From the NCBI GenBank assembly GCA_934631985.1, contig CAKTYE010000005.1, positions 1-64,000 of the forward strand: a stretch of DNA of 64,000 nucleotides. Direction: 5' to 3'. This document shows, piece by piece, positions 8,537 through 16,936 of this stretch. The translations under genes were made by a program, and so were the position numbers. How positions within the stretch are numbered: position 1 is the stretch's first letter; every line of letters begins with the position of its first letter. Source of the stretch: an uncultured Clostridia bacterium (GTDB lineage Bacteria > Bacillota > Clostridia > Christensenellales > Aristaeellaceae). The notes under the pieces were generated by a model, which was not told the DNA's origin, made no database searches, and saw only the letters and a list, made by a program, of their open reading frames with translations.

Positions 8537-9937
8537 GTGACACAGCAGAAAAAAGTGAGCGGTCTGGACAAGTTCTTTGGCGTGACCGCCGCGGGGTCTT
8601 CCATTAAGGTGGAAATCATGGCGGGCCTGACCACGTTCTTCGCCATGGCTTACATCATCTTCGTGAACCCGAACATCCTCAATCAGTTCTACGTCATCAC
8701 CGGGCAGACTGAAATGGCGGCGACGGTTGCCAGCAGCGTGTTTGTGGCGACCTGCCTGAGCGCCTTTGTGGGTACCATGCTGATGGCTGTGTATGCCAAG
8801 CTGCCCTTCGCCCAGGCCTCCGGCATGGGCCTGAATGCTTTCTTTGCCTACACCGTGATGCTGGGCAACGGCTACAGCTTCAATCAGGCGCTGGCCATCG
8901 TGTTCATCTCCGGCATCCTGTTCATTGTTATCACTGCCTTCGGCCTGCGCGAGGCGATCTACCGCGCCATCCCCAAGAATGTGCGTATCGCCATCAGCGC
9001 CGGTATCGGCATGTTCATTACCCTGATCGGTCTGCTGAACGCGGGCATCGTGGTCAAGAGCGATGCGACTACCATTGCCATGCGTTCCTTCAACGTGTGG
9101 AATGCCGAGACGGCTGCGGCGCTGCTGTGCCTGATCGGCCTGCTGCTCACCGGCGTGCTGATGAAGCTGAAGGTCAAGGGCGCGATCCTGATCTCCATCG
9201 TGGCCTGCACCCTCATCGGCATCCCCATGGGCGTGACCAACATTTCCGGCTTCAGCTGGACCCTGCCGGACTTCGGCGCATGGGTGAATACGGGCCTGTT
9301 CAAGCTGGACTTCTCCGGCATTGTGGATACCTCCAACGGCTTCCTGGGTGGACTGTTCTCCGTCATCATGGTGATCCTGTCCTTCTCCCTGGTGGATATG
9401 TTTGACACCATCGGTACCCTGGTGGGTACTGCGAACAAGGCTGGCATGATCGATGAGAAGGGCGAAATGCCCCGCATGCGTCAGGCCATGATGGCGGACG
9501 CAATTGCCACCGCCGCTGGTGCGCTGATGGGCACTTCCACCGTCACCACCTATGTGGAAAGCTCCACCGGCATCAGCGAGGGCGGACGCACGGGCCTGAC
9601 CTCTCTGACCACTGCCATCCTGTTCCTGCTGGCGCTGTTCCTTGCGCCCCTGGTCGGCATCGTGCCTTCTGCTGCCACTGCGCCTGCGTTCATCATCGTG
9701 GGCGTGATGATGCTGTCCTCCATCAAGTCTCTGGAGCTGGACGACATGACCGAGGCCATTCCCGCATTCCTGACCATCGTCATGATGCCCTTTGCCTACT
9801 CCATCGCTACGGGCATTGCTTTTGGCCTGATCTCCTACACCCTGCTGAAGCTGTTCTCCGGCCGTGTGAAGGAAATCAGTCCCGTGACGGCGGTGCTGGC
9901 GGTGATCTTCATCATTCGCTTTGCCTGCATGGCATAA
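8537..9937 (+). CDS. NCS2 purine permease, AzgA/PbuG type
   Basis: This 466-aa membrane permease probably imports hypoxanthine, guanine or adenine with protons. The N-terminus FFGVTAAGSSIKVEIMAGLT followed by TTFFAMAYIIFVNPNIL is the hallmark of the AzgA branch of NCS2. SFSLVDMFDTIGTLVGTANK and GTSTVTTYVESSTGISEGGR are the substrate-site segments of this branch. The start chosen is GTG 8537, preceded by GGAGG with 8-nt spacing; the in-frame ATG at 8501 has no ribosome site. It is transcribed alone and ends at a hairpin. Confidence 0.92.
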   Translation: MTQQKKVSGLDKFFGVTAAGSSIKVEIMAGLTTFFAMAYIIFVNPNILNQFYVITGQTEMAATVASSVFVATCLSAFVGTMLMAVYAKLPFAQASGMGLNAFFAYTVMLGNGYSFNQALAIVFISGILFIVITAFGLREAIYRAIPKNVRIAISAGIGMFITLIGLLNAGIVVKSDATTIAMRSFNVWNAETAAALLCLIGLLLTGVLMKLKVKGAILISIVACTLIGIPMGVTNISGFSWTLPDFGAWVNTGLFKLDFSGIVDTSNGFLGGLFSVIMVILSFSLVDMFDTIGTLVGTANKAGMIDEKGEMPRMRQAMMADAIATAAGALMGTSTVTTYVESSTGISEGGRTGLTSLTTAILFLLALFLAPLVGIVPSAATAPAFIIVGVMMLSSIKSLELDDMTEAIPAFLTIVMMPFAYSIATGIAFGLISYTLLKLFSGRVKEISPVTAVLAVIFIIRFACMA

Positions 9938-9962
9938 CGGGCTGCACAAAAAGTAAAAAACG

Positions 9963-10003
9963 AGGGAGGGCGTTCCTGCGCGGAGCGTTCTCCCTGTTCT
10001 TTA
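9963..10003 (+). terminator. Terminator after purine permease
   Basis: The AGGGAG / TCTCCCT arms enclose an inner GCGTTCC / GGAGCGT pair and are followed by GTTCTTT. Confidence 0.6.
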
Positions 10004-10072
10004 TCCAAATTTACGACTTGTCATGGTGCTTGATCTGTCTTGGCAGGCGTTTTTTCTAATTGCATTTTGTCC

Positions 10073-10303
10073 CGTACCGCCCTCTATTATGCGGTGAAGC
10101 TGATCCTAACCTTTGTGGCGAATTACGACGGCCTGCGGGTGAACGCGCAGTTTGAGATGCTTCGCGCCGATGGTACGGTGGTGCCCAACCTCTACTGCGG
10201 CGGAGAGGCAGCCCATACCGGCTCTTACAGCACGCTGGCTACCGCGCTGTTCAGCGGATGGCTGATCGGCGAAGAAGCCGCTGCTGCGATCCTTGGAAAT
10301 TGA
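10073..10303 (+). pseudogene. FAD-dependent flavoprotein C-terminal remnant
   Basis: The frame reads YYAVKLILTFVANYDGLRVN, then AQFEMLRADGTVVPNLYCGG and the FAD-binding end GSYSTLATALFSGWLIGEEA. This is the C-terminal end of fumarate-reductase/succinate-dehydrogenase type flavoproteins, usually 450-600 aa. Only about 75 residues remain, with no N-terminal Rossmann motif and no convincing ribosome site. It is a decayed gene fragment. Confidence 0.65.
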
Positions 10304-10341
10304 GTACCGGGTCGCTGCAATAAATCCCTGACATAGCAAAA

Positions 10342-10389
10342 CCTCCTGCTGCGGTTTTTACCAAGCCGCAGCAGGAGGCTGCTTTTTAT
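10342..10389. terminator. Bidirectional terminator
   Basis: A 13-bp stem, CCTCCTGCTGCGG / CCGCAGCAGGAGG, lies between the flavoprotein remnant and the convergent mscL, with T-rich flanks on both sides. Confidence 0.8.
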
Positions 10390-10425
10390 ACGCTGTTTCC
10401 CTGCAAACAATGCACATGGCAGCCC

Positions 10426-10851
10426 TTACTTATCCAGCATGCTGGTGCAGTGGGGGCAGCGGGTAGCCTCAATGTCAATGTCCGTCTTGCAGAAGGGGCA
10501 TTTCTTGGTGGTGGGTGCAGCGGGAGCCTCGGGCTTCTTGCCCAGGTTCATCAGCTTGTTAACGCCGCGCATCAGGCAGAACAGGATGAACGCCATGATG
10601 ATGAAGTTGACCACCGCAGACAGAAATGCGGAAGCGAAGCCGCCTACGTCCGCCCAGGTGTAGCTGGCTGCGCCGGTCAGCTCGTTCAGAATGGGATTGA
10701 TGAAGTTATCCGTCAGCGAGGTAACGATGCCGGAAAACGCGCCGCCGATGATCACGCCGACCGCCATGTCCATCACGTTGCCGCGCAGTGCGAACTTCTT
10801 AAATTCCTCCATGAATTTTGCAATGCCCTTGCCCTGCTTTTTCAGATCCAT
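10426..10851 (-). CDS. mscL: Large-conductance mechanosensitive channel with zinc ribbon
   Basis: This 141-aa protein is a homopentameric membrane channel that opens under hypo-osmotic stress. The conserved N-terminus FKKFALRGNVMDMAVGVIIG and two membrane helices (about residues 20-45 and 75-100) are clear. The C-terminus is unusual: instead of a plain helical bundle it ends in CPFCKTDIDIEATRCPHC, a zinc-ribbon pattern CxxC-x10-CxxC. The ribosome site GGAGG lies about 9 nt upstream. It has its own promoter at 10919-10948. Confidence 0.95.
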   Translation of the reverse strand: MDLKKQGKGIAKFMEEFKKFALRGNVMDMAVGVIIGGAFSGIVTSLTDNFINPILNELTGAASYTWADVGGFASAFLSAVVNFIIMAFILFCLMRGVNKLMNLGKKPEAPAAPTTKKCPFCKTDIDIEATRCPHCTSMLDK

Positions 10852-10918
10852 GAAATTTTCCTCCTAGCCTTTCATGCGTACAGCTGCGCTTGCGGAGCCT
10901 GCGGCTCAAACAATAGGT

Positions 10919-10948
10919 AGTATAGCACGGGCGGCGATGCCTTGCAAA
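10919..10948 (-). promoter_or_regulatory. Promoter of mscL
   Basis: Minus strand: the -35 is TTTGCA, the spacer 18 bp and the -10 TATACT. Confidence 0.55.
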
Positions 10949-10962
10949 CCTAATCCCAAAAA

Positions 10963-11002
10963 CGGACGGTCTTTTCTCCCAAGCAAGGGAAAAAACCGTC
11001 CG
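10963..11002 (-). terminator. Terminator of membrane-anchored orphan
   Basis: The CGGACGGT / ACCGTCCG stem has a T run on the minus strand, just after the stop at 11008. Confidence 0.75.
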
Positions 11003-11007
11003 ACGTT

Positions 11008-11574
11008 TTAATTGTCCAGCACCTGCACCATGGTCAGCCCGCGTATGCGCCACTGCCCGTTCTCCTTCACCAGCACGGCGCGGTATTTCGCGCTCTGCCA
11101 GGTGGGCGGATACAGCGCCTCGGAGCCGCCCGCTGCGATCAGCGCGTCCGCAGCGGTTCCCTTGGCGCGTCCGTCAATGCGGGGGATACGCTCGGTGATG
11201 TCTGCCCGGGCGGTGTCCTCCCAGGGCCAGCACCACATCCACTCCATTTCCAGCCGATGGTCGATGCCGCGAATGTTGTAGTTCTTATAGGGCGAGGTTC
11301 CCTGCTGCACCGAGAGCAGCACCTGATCCTGTTCCAAAAAGCTTGGCATGAAATACTTCGTCAGCTCGTTGGCGTCCGCGTCCATCATGACGACCTGCGC
11401 ACGATAGGCCATGCCGTCCTTCAGCACCACATAGATGTTCGCAACGTTCATGGCGTAATAAAAGGTGACGATCATCAGCCCCAGCACAATGCTGATCAGC
11501 AGCAGCCTGGAGGCGATATACCATACAAATCGACGCAAATACTTCAAGGCTTCCGCTCCTTCATGCGTAATCAT
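11008..11574 (-). CDS. Membrane-anchored protein of unknown function
   Basis: This 188-aa protein is not recognised. It has one N-terminal membrane helix (about residues 18-42, ASRLLLISIVLGLMIVTFYY) and an extracellular domain of about 140 residues ending in the beta-hairpin RAVLVKENGQWRIRGLTMVQ. That ending resembles NTF2-like folds (weak inference). It is monocistronic with a clear terminator, and lies divergent to the LysM gene with about 113 bp between starts. No enzyme motif was found. Confidence 0.75.
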   Translation of the reverse strand: MITHEGAEALKYLRRFVWYIASRLLLISIVLGLMIVTFYYAMNVANIYVVLKDGMAYRAQVVMMDADANELTKYFMPSFLEQDQVLLSVQQGTSPYKNYNIRGIDHRLEMEWMWCWPWEDTARADITERIPRIDGRAKGTAADALIAAGGSEALYPPTWQSAKYRAVLVKENGQWRIRGLTMVQVLDN

Positions 11575-11687
11575 CCATTCAACGGAGAACCGGGGCTACA
11601 GCATGCATTATACGCTATTTTTCCCGGAATGGGAAGGGGGCGCGCCCGCATATGCTTTTGCGAAGCAACAGGAAAGGAGCGCATCAC

Positions 11688-12470
11688 ATGACGGAACGAA
11701 AGGATGGAACCTCCCCGGCGGAGAAGACCTGCGCCTATGAATACACGGTAAAGCGGGGGGACAGCTTTTATCTCATTGCCCATCGGCTGGGCGTACCCCT
11801 GCGGGATTTGCTGGATGCGAACCCGGACGTGAACCCCGCGCGGCTGATGGTGGGTGATGTGCTGTGCATCCCCTTGGAGGAGGACGACGCACCGCAGGAG
11901 CCTGACGTGCCGCAGACGACCGTGCCTCAGACGGAGACTGCGCCGCAGACAACCACGCCGCAGACGGGGACTGTGCCGAAGGCAACTACGTCTCAGACGA
12001 CCGCGCAGCAGGCAGCGCCATCGCAGGAGCAGTCCACCACCGACACGGACGAGGTGGAGGAGGAGCTTGCCGAGGGGCAGATTGCAGACGGCGCACTGGA
12101 CACGCCCGCGTCCCCCGGCGAAGGACCTGAACCCGACCAGAACGCCGTCTGCCCGGATGCGCTGCGTTATACCCTGAAGCAGGGTGAAACGCTGACGGAT
12201 GTGCAGGTAGCCCGCGGCCTGACCTGGCACACGCTGGAGCAGGCGAATCCCACGGCTGACCTGACGCAGGTAAAGGAAGGGGAAACGCTGTGTGTCCCGG
12301 AGGAGAACATTCCCTGCGAGACGGTACATACGGTGCGTCTGATGACGGAGGACACGCTGGAGGGGCTGGCGCTGCGTTACAATGTGTCAGTAGGGGCGCT
12401 GCTTCGGGCAAATCCCTGCTTAGCCCCGGCGGATTTTGTGGCGGGAGCATGTATTGCGTTGCCGGAGTAA
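11688..12470 (+). CDS. Triple LysM-domain protein
   Basis: This 260-aa protein has three LysM modules that bind peptidoglycan or related glycans: residues about 13-57 (YTVKRGDSFYLIAHRLGVPL), 160-205 (YTLKQGETLTDVQVARGLTW) and 210-259 (TVRLMTEDTLEGLALRYNVS). A Thr/Pro/Gln-rich linker (repeats like PQTTTPQT) joins the first two. No signal peptide is visible, so it could be a spore-coat or cytosol-loaded protein, as for several clostridial LysM proteins (inference). The start is ATG 11688, with GGAAAGGAG 8 nt before it; the frame extends upstream to 11652 without a ribosome site. Confidence 0.88.
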   Translation: MTERKDGTSPAEKTCAYEYTVKRGDSFYLIAHRLGVPLRDLLDANPDVNPARLMVGDVLCIPLEEDDAPQEPDVPQTTVPQTETAPQTTTPQTGTVPKATTSQTTAQQAAPSQEQSTTDTDEVEEELAEGQIADGALDTPASPGEGPEPDQNAVCPDALRYTLKQGETLTDVQVARGLTWHTLEQANPTADLTQVKEGETLCVPEENIPCETVHTVRLMTEDTLEGLALRYNVSVGALLRANPCLAPADFVAGACIALPE

Positions 12471-12510
12471 AGGGGAAAGGAAGTTTTGAAAGCATATCGA
12501 CGTGAGACTT

Positions 12511-12535
12511 TATCTCCTCTTTTACAGAGGAGATA
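12511..12535. repeat. Short hairpin TATCTCCTCT-AGAGGAGATA
   Basis: A 10-bp perfect stem with loop TTTAC follows the LysM gene. It may serve as its transcript end. It resembles the stems of the dispersed repeat family. Confidence 0.55.
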
Positions 12536-12584
12536 GGGCAATGTGCCGTTAGGGGGGGCAGGTAAGCCGAATCCCCGCGCCAGC

Positions 12585-12655
12585 GCGAGACTTTAACTTG
12601 CCTCCTTCCGCAGAAGGAGGGGGATCGCTCGCCGGGAGGCGAGTGGTGGAAGATA
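12585..12655. repeat. Dispersed hairpin repeat, type C
   Basis: CTCCTTC-cgca-GAAGGAG and CGCTCGCC-ggga-GGCGAGTG stems end in GTGGAAGATA. A second copy of this subtype is at 15097-15168 with the same leader GCGAGACTTTA. Confidence 0.75.
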
Positions 12656-12682
12656 GACTCATCTGATGGGGCACCGGACAGC

Positions 12683-13015
12683 TTATAAAGTCACAGCCAT
12701 ATCCCCATTCCCGGCGGCACACGACTGCGCTGGGATTCCAGCTAGAGAGTATTTCGTCCGTCTGCGGACGGACGACCCACTTTGCACGCGGGCAAAGTGG
12801 GCAAAGCCGCCCGGGGGGCCAGCCAAATTTTCCATGCAGCTAAGGCTGGCCCCCGGACCCCATAAGCGCTCCCAGCCATCGTTCGGATCGGAGCCTTCCC
12901 AGGGGGACACAACCGGGTTCTCCTTTGGTTCCGCTCCATGGCATTCCGGCGGCTGACCATATACAGCCGCCGGAACGCCTTGGCGCTTAGGACTGGCGTA
13001 TGCAACAAAAGTTAC
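12683..13015 (-). ncRNA. 330-nt structured repeat element, copy 1
   Basis: This element is about 70-80% identical by eye to copies at 27798-28131 and 43857-44157. Read on the minus strand it has hairpin I (GGCGTTCCGGCGGCTG / CAGCCGCCGGAATGCC), a long-range CCGGGGGCCAGCC / GGCTGGCCCCC stem, CCCACTTTGC-ccgcgt-GCAAAGTGGG, CGTCCGTC-cgca-GACGGACG, and a tail ending TGTGACTTTATAA. It fills the gap between the LysM gene and the YqeY gene. No transposase or long terminal repeat is seen. It is called an RNA because of its pairing; transcription is not shown. Confidence 0.6.
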
Positions 13016-13091
13016 CCGCACTGAAAGCCGCATGCTCCCTCATCTCACATCAAGACCATCTTCTCACATTTCCCGCCCCAAAAATAAAAAA

Positions 13092-13131
13092 CAGGGAACG
13101 TTTTCCACCAAAATGCGTGGACACGCTCCCT
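13092..13131 (-). terminator. Terminator of YqeY gene
   Basis: Minus strand: the AGGGAGCGT / ACGTTCCCT stem (one G-T pair) is followed by GTTTTTTATTTTT. Confidence 0.75.
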
Positions 13132-13161
13132 ATTTCATTCACCCATCTATTTCCCAGTCAT

Positions 13162-13611
13162 TCACCCATTCATCTTCGCCGTCAGCACCTTATTCACCAA
13201 CGCGCTGTCCGCCTTGCCCTTCACGCGGGGCATCAGGGTCTTCATGATAAGGCCCTTGTCCTTTGCCGTGGGGGCAGTGATGTTCAGCTCGGCAAGCACA
13301 GCGTCCAGCACAGCGGTGATCTCGGCCTCGTCCATCATCTTGGGCGCAAACTCCTGATACACGGCAATGCGGGCGGTATTCTCTGCCAGCACATCATCGC
13401 GGCCCGCGGGCGCGGTGTCGATGGCCTCCTGGCACTGCTTGATCTCCTTGAGAATGACGGCGTTCTCCTCCTCCTCGGTGAGATCAGCACGCTTATCAAT
13501 GGCTTTGTTTTTCAGAGCGCTGAGCAGCATGGACAGAGATTCCTTGCGCTCCTTGTTCTTGTCCTTCATGGCCTGCATCATGGCAGCGCGAACCACATCG
13601 ATCTTCGACAT
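13162..13611 (-). CDS. GatB/YqeY domain protein
   Basis: This 149-aa protein is a stand-alone YqeY domain, related to the tail domain of the GatB subunit of tRNA amidotransferase that contacts tRNA. Features are KNKERKESLSMLLSALKNKA at about residues 16-35 and the end domain GLIMKTLMPRVKGKADSALV. Its role is unknown in bacteria, though tRNA binding is suspected. The start is ATG 13611, with AAGGA 8 nt upstream; the frame extends to 13641 without a ribosome site. It ends at a strong terminator. Confidence 0.92.
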   Translation of the reverse strand: MSKIDVVRAAMMQAMKDKNKERKESLSMLLSALKNKAIDKRADLTEEEENAVILKEIKQCQEAIDTAPAGRDDVLAENTARIAVYQEFAPKMMDEAEITAVLDAVLAELNITAPTAKDKGLIMKTLMPRVKGKADSALVNKVLTAKMNG

Positions 13612-13683
13612 TACGATCATCCTTTCTGTGCTTATGCGCAAAAACTATTTTACGCTTTGCACGGGCGTTTGTCCAGGGTGTGT

Positions 13684-14004
13684 TTATGTATAGGAAAAGT
13701 CAAGCAGCGTAGCCTGACCAATGATGCGGCTTGCGATTTGGATAGGATAAGTTCTGCCTATGAACAGGCTATGCTCCACTTTGGAGTAGGCTTCATGGTT
13801 ATCGATGGTGAAAAACTGCACAAAAACCAGATACTCTGTATTCCAGTAATACATTTTTTCGTTGCTTGTTACCATGCCTGAAAACAGATTTCCTCCCAGG
13901 TTAAATGCAGGCATTAGTGTCCTTTGAGCATCATATCCGGGCCATTCGCGGCATGGCCCGGAGGTTTTGGGAAAAAACACAATTTTCATCAACGCTTCTA
14001 GCAT
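13684..14004 (-). CDS. Conserved small protein of unknown function
   Basis: This 106-aa protein is not assigned to a family. It opens with a hydrophobic strand (MLEALMKIVFFPKTSGPCRE), and its second half EYLVFVQFFTIDNHEAYSKV, then FIGRTYPIQIASRIIGQATL, looks like a beta-barrel edge reminiscent of the C-terminal barrel of elongation factor Tu-like proteins (weak). The start is ATG 14004, with AGGAG 8 nt upstream. No signal peptide or membrane helix is seen. Base composition is lower in GC than its neighbours, which hints at a transferred or fast-evolving gene. It is transcribed divergently from rlmA. Confidence 0.6.
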   Translation of the reverse strand: MLEALMKIVFFPKTSGPCREWPGYDAQRTLMPAFNLGGNLFSGMVTSNEKMYYWNTEYLVFVQFFTIDNHEAYSKVEHSLFIGRTYPIQIASRIIGQATLLDFSYT

Positions 14005-14198
14005 ATGCTTCACTCCTATTTAACCTGCAATACTGCAAGGACGAAAATCAGCGTTTTATCGGTGATAAAACGAGGCTTGAACATACAGCCGTGCTTGCAA
14101 AGCTGCCGCCTGGTGATTTTAGAAGCCTGCCTTGTTGCCCCGCTGGACTTTCCGGTGAAAAACAAGTATACTGATGCCGGGGAAAGGTGGCGGAACCA

Positions 14199-15032
14199 AT
14201 GCAGTCCAAGCGGGAAAGACTTTTTCAGGCAGCGGAGCGTATGGACGTACTGCGCTGCCGTATATGCGGCGGGGCGCTGCAGGCAACGGGTGCGAGCTTC
14301 GTATGCGCGGCGGGACACACCCAGGATGTGAACCGCAAGGGCTATATCAATTGCCTGAGCAAGCCTCATCCGACGTATTACGATCAGGCGCTTTTTGACG
14401 CGCGGCGGCAGGTGTTTGACGCGGGCTGCTATGCGCCGGTGGTGGAGGCAATCACGTCCCTTTTGCCTGACGGCCCGCAATGCCTGCTGGACGCGGGCTG
14501 CGGCGAGGGCTACTACCTGCATGCGCTGCTGTCTCAGCATCCGGATTGGACGGGCGCGGGCGTGGACATCAGCCGAGAAGCGATTGAGCGGGCCACGGAT
14601 TGGCCCTGCTGCGCCCTATGGGCCGTGGCGGACCTGAGCAAGCTGCCCTTCCGCGAGAACAGCTTCACAGCGGTGCTGGACGTGCTGACCCCTGCCAATT
14701 ACCAGGCGTTTGCCCGGGTGCTTGCGCCGGGCGGAAGGCTCATTAAGGTATATCCCGGTACGGAGTATTTGAAGGAGCTGCGTGAGGCGCGGGGGATGGC
14801 GCTGTATGCTGACGCGGAGGTAGGAGATTACTTAGCGGCGCATTGTCATGTTGTGGGGGAACGGCATGTGCATACGGCGGTGCCTGTGACTCCGGAGCTT
14901 TGGCGGGCGTTTGTGTGGATGACGCCGCTGAATCAGGATTTAAGCGCCGCTGAAAAGGATGCGCTGGCAGCGCGGCCTGCGTCACAGGTGACGATTGATT
15001 TGCATGTGGCTTGCGGGGCAATGCGCACCTAA
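14199..15032 (+). CDS. rlmA: 23S rRNA (guanine-N1)-methyltransferase RlmA family
   Basis: This 277-aa SAM-dependent methyltransferase acts on a guanine of helix 35 in 23S rRNA. An N-terminal zinc finger (CRICGGALQATGASFVCAAG followed by H) recognises RNA. The Rossmann motif I is LLDAGCGEGYYLHALL near residue 98, and VLDVLTPANYQAFARVLAPG is the motif IV-VI stretch. The start is ATG 14199, with AAAGGTGG upstream; a GTG at 14187 is also open. The E. coli enzyme modifies G745 and the TlrB branch G748, and which applies here cannot be told. Confidence 0.9.
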   Translation: MQSKRERLFQAAERMDVLRCRICGGALQATGASFVCAAGHTQDVNRKGYINCLSKPHPTYYDQALFDARRQVFDAGCYAPVVEAITSLLPDGPQCLLDAGCGEGYYLHALLSQHPDWTGAGVDISREAIERATDWPCCALWAVADLSKLPFRENSFTAVLDVLTPANYQAFARVLAPGGRLIKVYPGTEYLKELREARGMALYADAEVGDYLAAHCHVVGERHVHTAVPVTPELWRAFVWMTPLNQDLSAAEKDALAARPASQVTIDLHVACGAMRT

Positions 15033-15096
15033 CTTCATTCTTGCAAAGCGCTCAAGGGCTGGAAGAAGCAGTCTTTTCAGCTTTCCATCACCAGCA

Positions 15097-15168
15097 CGAG
15101 ACTTTAGCTTGCCTCCTTCCGCAGAAGGAAGGGGACCGCTCGCCTTTAGGCAAGTGGTGGAAGATAAG
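15097..15168. repeat. Dispersed hairpin repeat, type C
   Basis: CACGAGACTTTAGCTTGCCT is followed by CTTCC-gca-GAAGGAAG and a CGCTCGCCT / AGGCAAGTG stem ending GTGGAAGATA. It pairs with the copy at 12585-12655. It lies in the 298-bp gap between rlmA and the phosphoesterase gene, which otherwise holds only the repeat at 15207-15247. Confidence 0.7.
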
Positions 15169-15206
15169 CTCCCCCGCTACAGCTGCCAGCAGTTTCAATA
15201 GCGGGC

Positions 15207-15247
15207 TTTCGCGTCTGCGGACGCGACCAGGGCTTTCCGCTCGCCCT
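15207..15247. repeat. 40-bp two-hairpin repeat, copy 1
   Basis: CGCGTC-tgcg-GACGCG is followed by CCAGGGC-tttccgctc-GCCCT. Forty of 41 bases match 44202-44242, which lies directly after copy 3 of the 330-nt element. Confidence 0.7.
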
Positions 15248-15330
15248 TTGGAAATCTTCGGGGCGCATGCAGCAGTCAGCAATGCCAGCAAAAAAGGGGC
15301 TTTGCTTTACTTCCGTTGTGTTGCGCGCAC

Positions 15331-16206
15331 TTAACTCCCTGCCAGCACCGTGATCAAATGGATCTGCGGCTTGGCAAACAGGCGCATTGGCACGACAGAG
15401 GTGCCTACGCCGTTGCTTACCAGAATCTTGGCGCGATTGGCTTCATACCAGCCGCGCCAGTAACGGCCGCTGGTGCGGGCCATGGGCAGGATAGGCTGAC
15501 CCAGCAGGGTGATCTGTCCACCGTGGGTGTGACCGCACAGCGCAAGGTCAAACCAGCTCTTGTCCCCGTTTTGATCCTTTGCGTCCAGCGCCTGGGTCAG
15601 GCTGGCGGGCGAGTGGCTCAGGTAGATGACGAAATCGCTGCGTCTGACCTGCGCCGCGACCCCGGCAACGTCCGGGAAGCCGTTGTCCACATCATCGATG
15701 CCTGCCAGATAGATGTAGTCTGCGCCGATCTTCAGGCGAGTCACGCTGTTGACCAGCGGCGTGACCCCGGCGGCATACATGGCCTCCTCCAGCTTGCGCA
15801 GGTTGCTTTCCGGCTCGGTGCGGTCATGATTGCCCAACACGGCGGCGGTGAGGTATCGCGCATGAAAGGACGGCGCGTTCTCAAAAAAGGCGATGGCCTC
15901 CTCTGATGTGTTGGCATAATCGCCGCCCAGCAGGATAATATCCGGGTTCAGGCTGTTGACCCGGGTCACAAGGTCCTGCACCCGGCGCATGGAATAGAAC
16001 TTTCCCTGATGGATGTCGGTCAGATAGACGATCTTCAGCCGGGCAATGTTCCGGGGCAGATCGGTGGAGGTCAGCGTAGTCGTCTCCACCTCCAGCGTCC
16101 ATGGCTCCACAAAGGGAGCCAGCAGCGCCAGCACCAGCAGGATACCCAGCGCCCAGCCTATATAGCGGCTCTTTCGCCGCGCCTGATGTCGTCCACGATA
16201 GCCCAT
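15331..16206 (-). CDS. Membrane-anchored metallophosphoesterase
   Basis: This 291-aa protein of the calcineurin-like superfamily, YkuE/YaeI type, has an N-terminal membrane anchor at residues about 15-35. Metal ligands are visible in order: TDIHQG (D-x-H), GGDY, GNHD, LSHSPASL and GHTHGG. YaeI relatives hydrolyse phosphodiester bonds, for example in UDP-diacylglucosamine-like or other membrane lipids; the substrate here is unknown. It is divergent from the flavin reductase operon with a 105-bp gap. The complete motif set argues for an active enzyme facing outward. Confidence 0.92.
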   Translation of the reverse strand: MGYRGRHQARRKSRYIGWALGILLVLALLAPFVEPWTLEVETTTLTSTDLPRNIARLKIVYLTDIHQGKFYSMRRVQDLVTRVNSLNPDIILLGGDYANTSEEAIAFFENAPSFHARYLTAAVLGNHDRTEPESNLRKLEEAMYAAGVTPLVNSVTRLKIGADYIYLAGIDDVDNGFPDVAGVAAQVRRSDFVIYLSHSPASLTQALDAKDQNGDKSWFDLALCGHTHGGQITLLGQPILPMARTSGRYWRGWYEANRAKILVSNGVGTSVVPMRLFAKPQIHLITVLAGS

Positions 16207-16311
16207 GGGGCGGCACCTCCCTTTCGCCTGCGGTTTGTGGGGCTATTGTACACCACCCCCGCCCACCCTGGCAAGGGCCGAAAAAGCACCGATTCAGAAA
16301 GGATGAATAGC

Positions 16312-16923
16312 ATGGCCTCCTTCCGTACCTTTTCTCCCTGTCCCCTGCTCAGTCCTGTGCCGGTGGTATTGGTCAGCTGCCGGGGAACAGCGCCCGATGC
16401 AAAGCCAAACCTGCTGACCGTGGCCTGGGCCGGGACGGTCAACAGCAACCCGCCCATGGTCTCCATCAGCGTACGCAAGGAGCGCTATTCTTACGCCATG
16501 CTGAAGGAAAGCGGCGAGTTCGTCATCAATCTGGTGGATGACGCACACTGCCGCGCCCTGGACTACTGCGGCGTGAAAAGCGGACGCAATGTGGACAAAT
16601 GGGCGGAAACGGGTCTTACGCCCATGCCTGCGGACGGGCTGACCCTTGCCCCCGCTGTGGCGGAAAGCCCCGCCTATCTCAGCTGCAAGGTGAAGCAGGT
16701 GATCCCGCTGGGCAGCCACGACCTGTTTCTTGCGCAGATCGTCAGCGTTGCGGCCCAGGAGCGGTTCTTTGCCCCGGACGGCTCGCTTCATCTGGAAGCG
16801 GCCCATTTGGTGAGCTACACTCATGGGGTCTATCAGCGGTGCGAGGGAGCGTTGGGCTTCTTCGGCTATTCGCTGGCCCGGGACGAGGTGCGGAAAAAGC
16901 GCCTTGCCACCTACTGGAAATAA
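16312..16923 (+). CDS. Flavin reductase family (FMN-binding) protein
   Basis: This 203-aa split-barrel flavoprotein resembles the HpaC/DIM6-NTAB family. It has PVPVVLVSCRG at the start of the barrel, NLLTVAWAGTVNSNPPMVSI as the FMN-binding strand pair, and SGEFVINLVDD. It probably binds FMN and reduces or protects small molecules; no partner oxygenase is present. The start is ATG 16312, with AAAGG upstream. It is the first gene of a tight operon: trmO follows 13 bp later and the radical SAM gene overlaps trmO. Confidence 0.9.
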   Translation: MASFRTFSPCPLLSPVPVVLVSCRGTAPDAKPNLLTVAWAGTVNSNPPMVSISVRKERYSYAMLKESGEFVINLVDDAHCRALDYCGVKSGRNVDKWAETGLTPMPADGLTLAPAVAESPAYLSCKVKQVIPLGSHDLFLAQIVSVAAQERFFAPDGSLHLEAAHLVSYTHGVYQRCEGALGFFGYSLARDEVRKKRLATYWK

Positions 16924-16936
16924 GGAGGTGCCGCCC

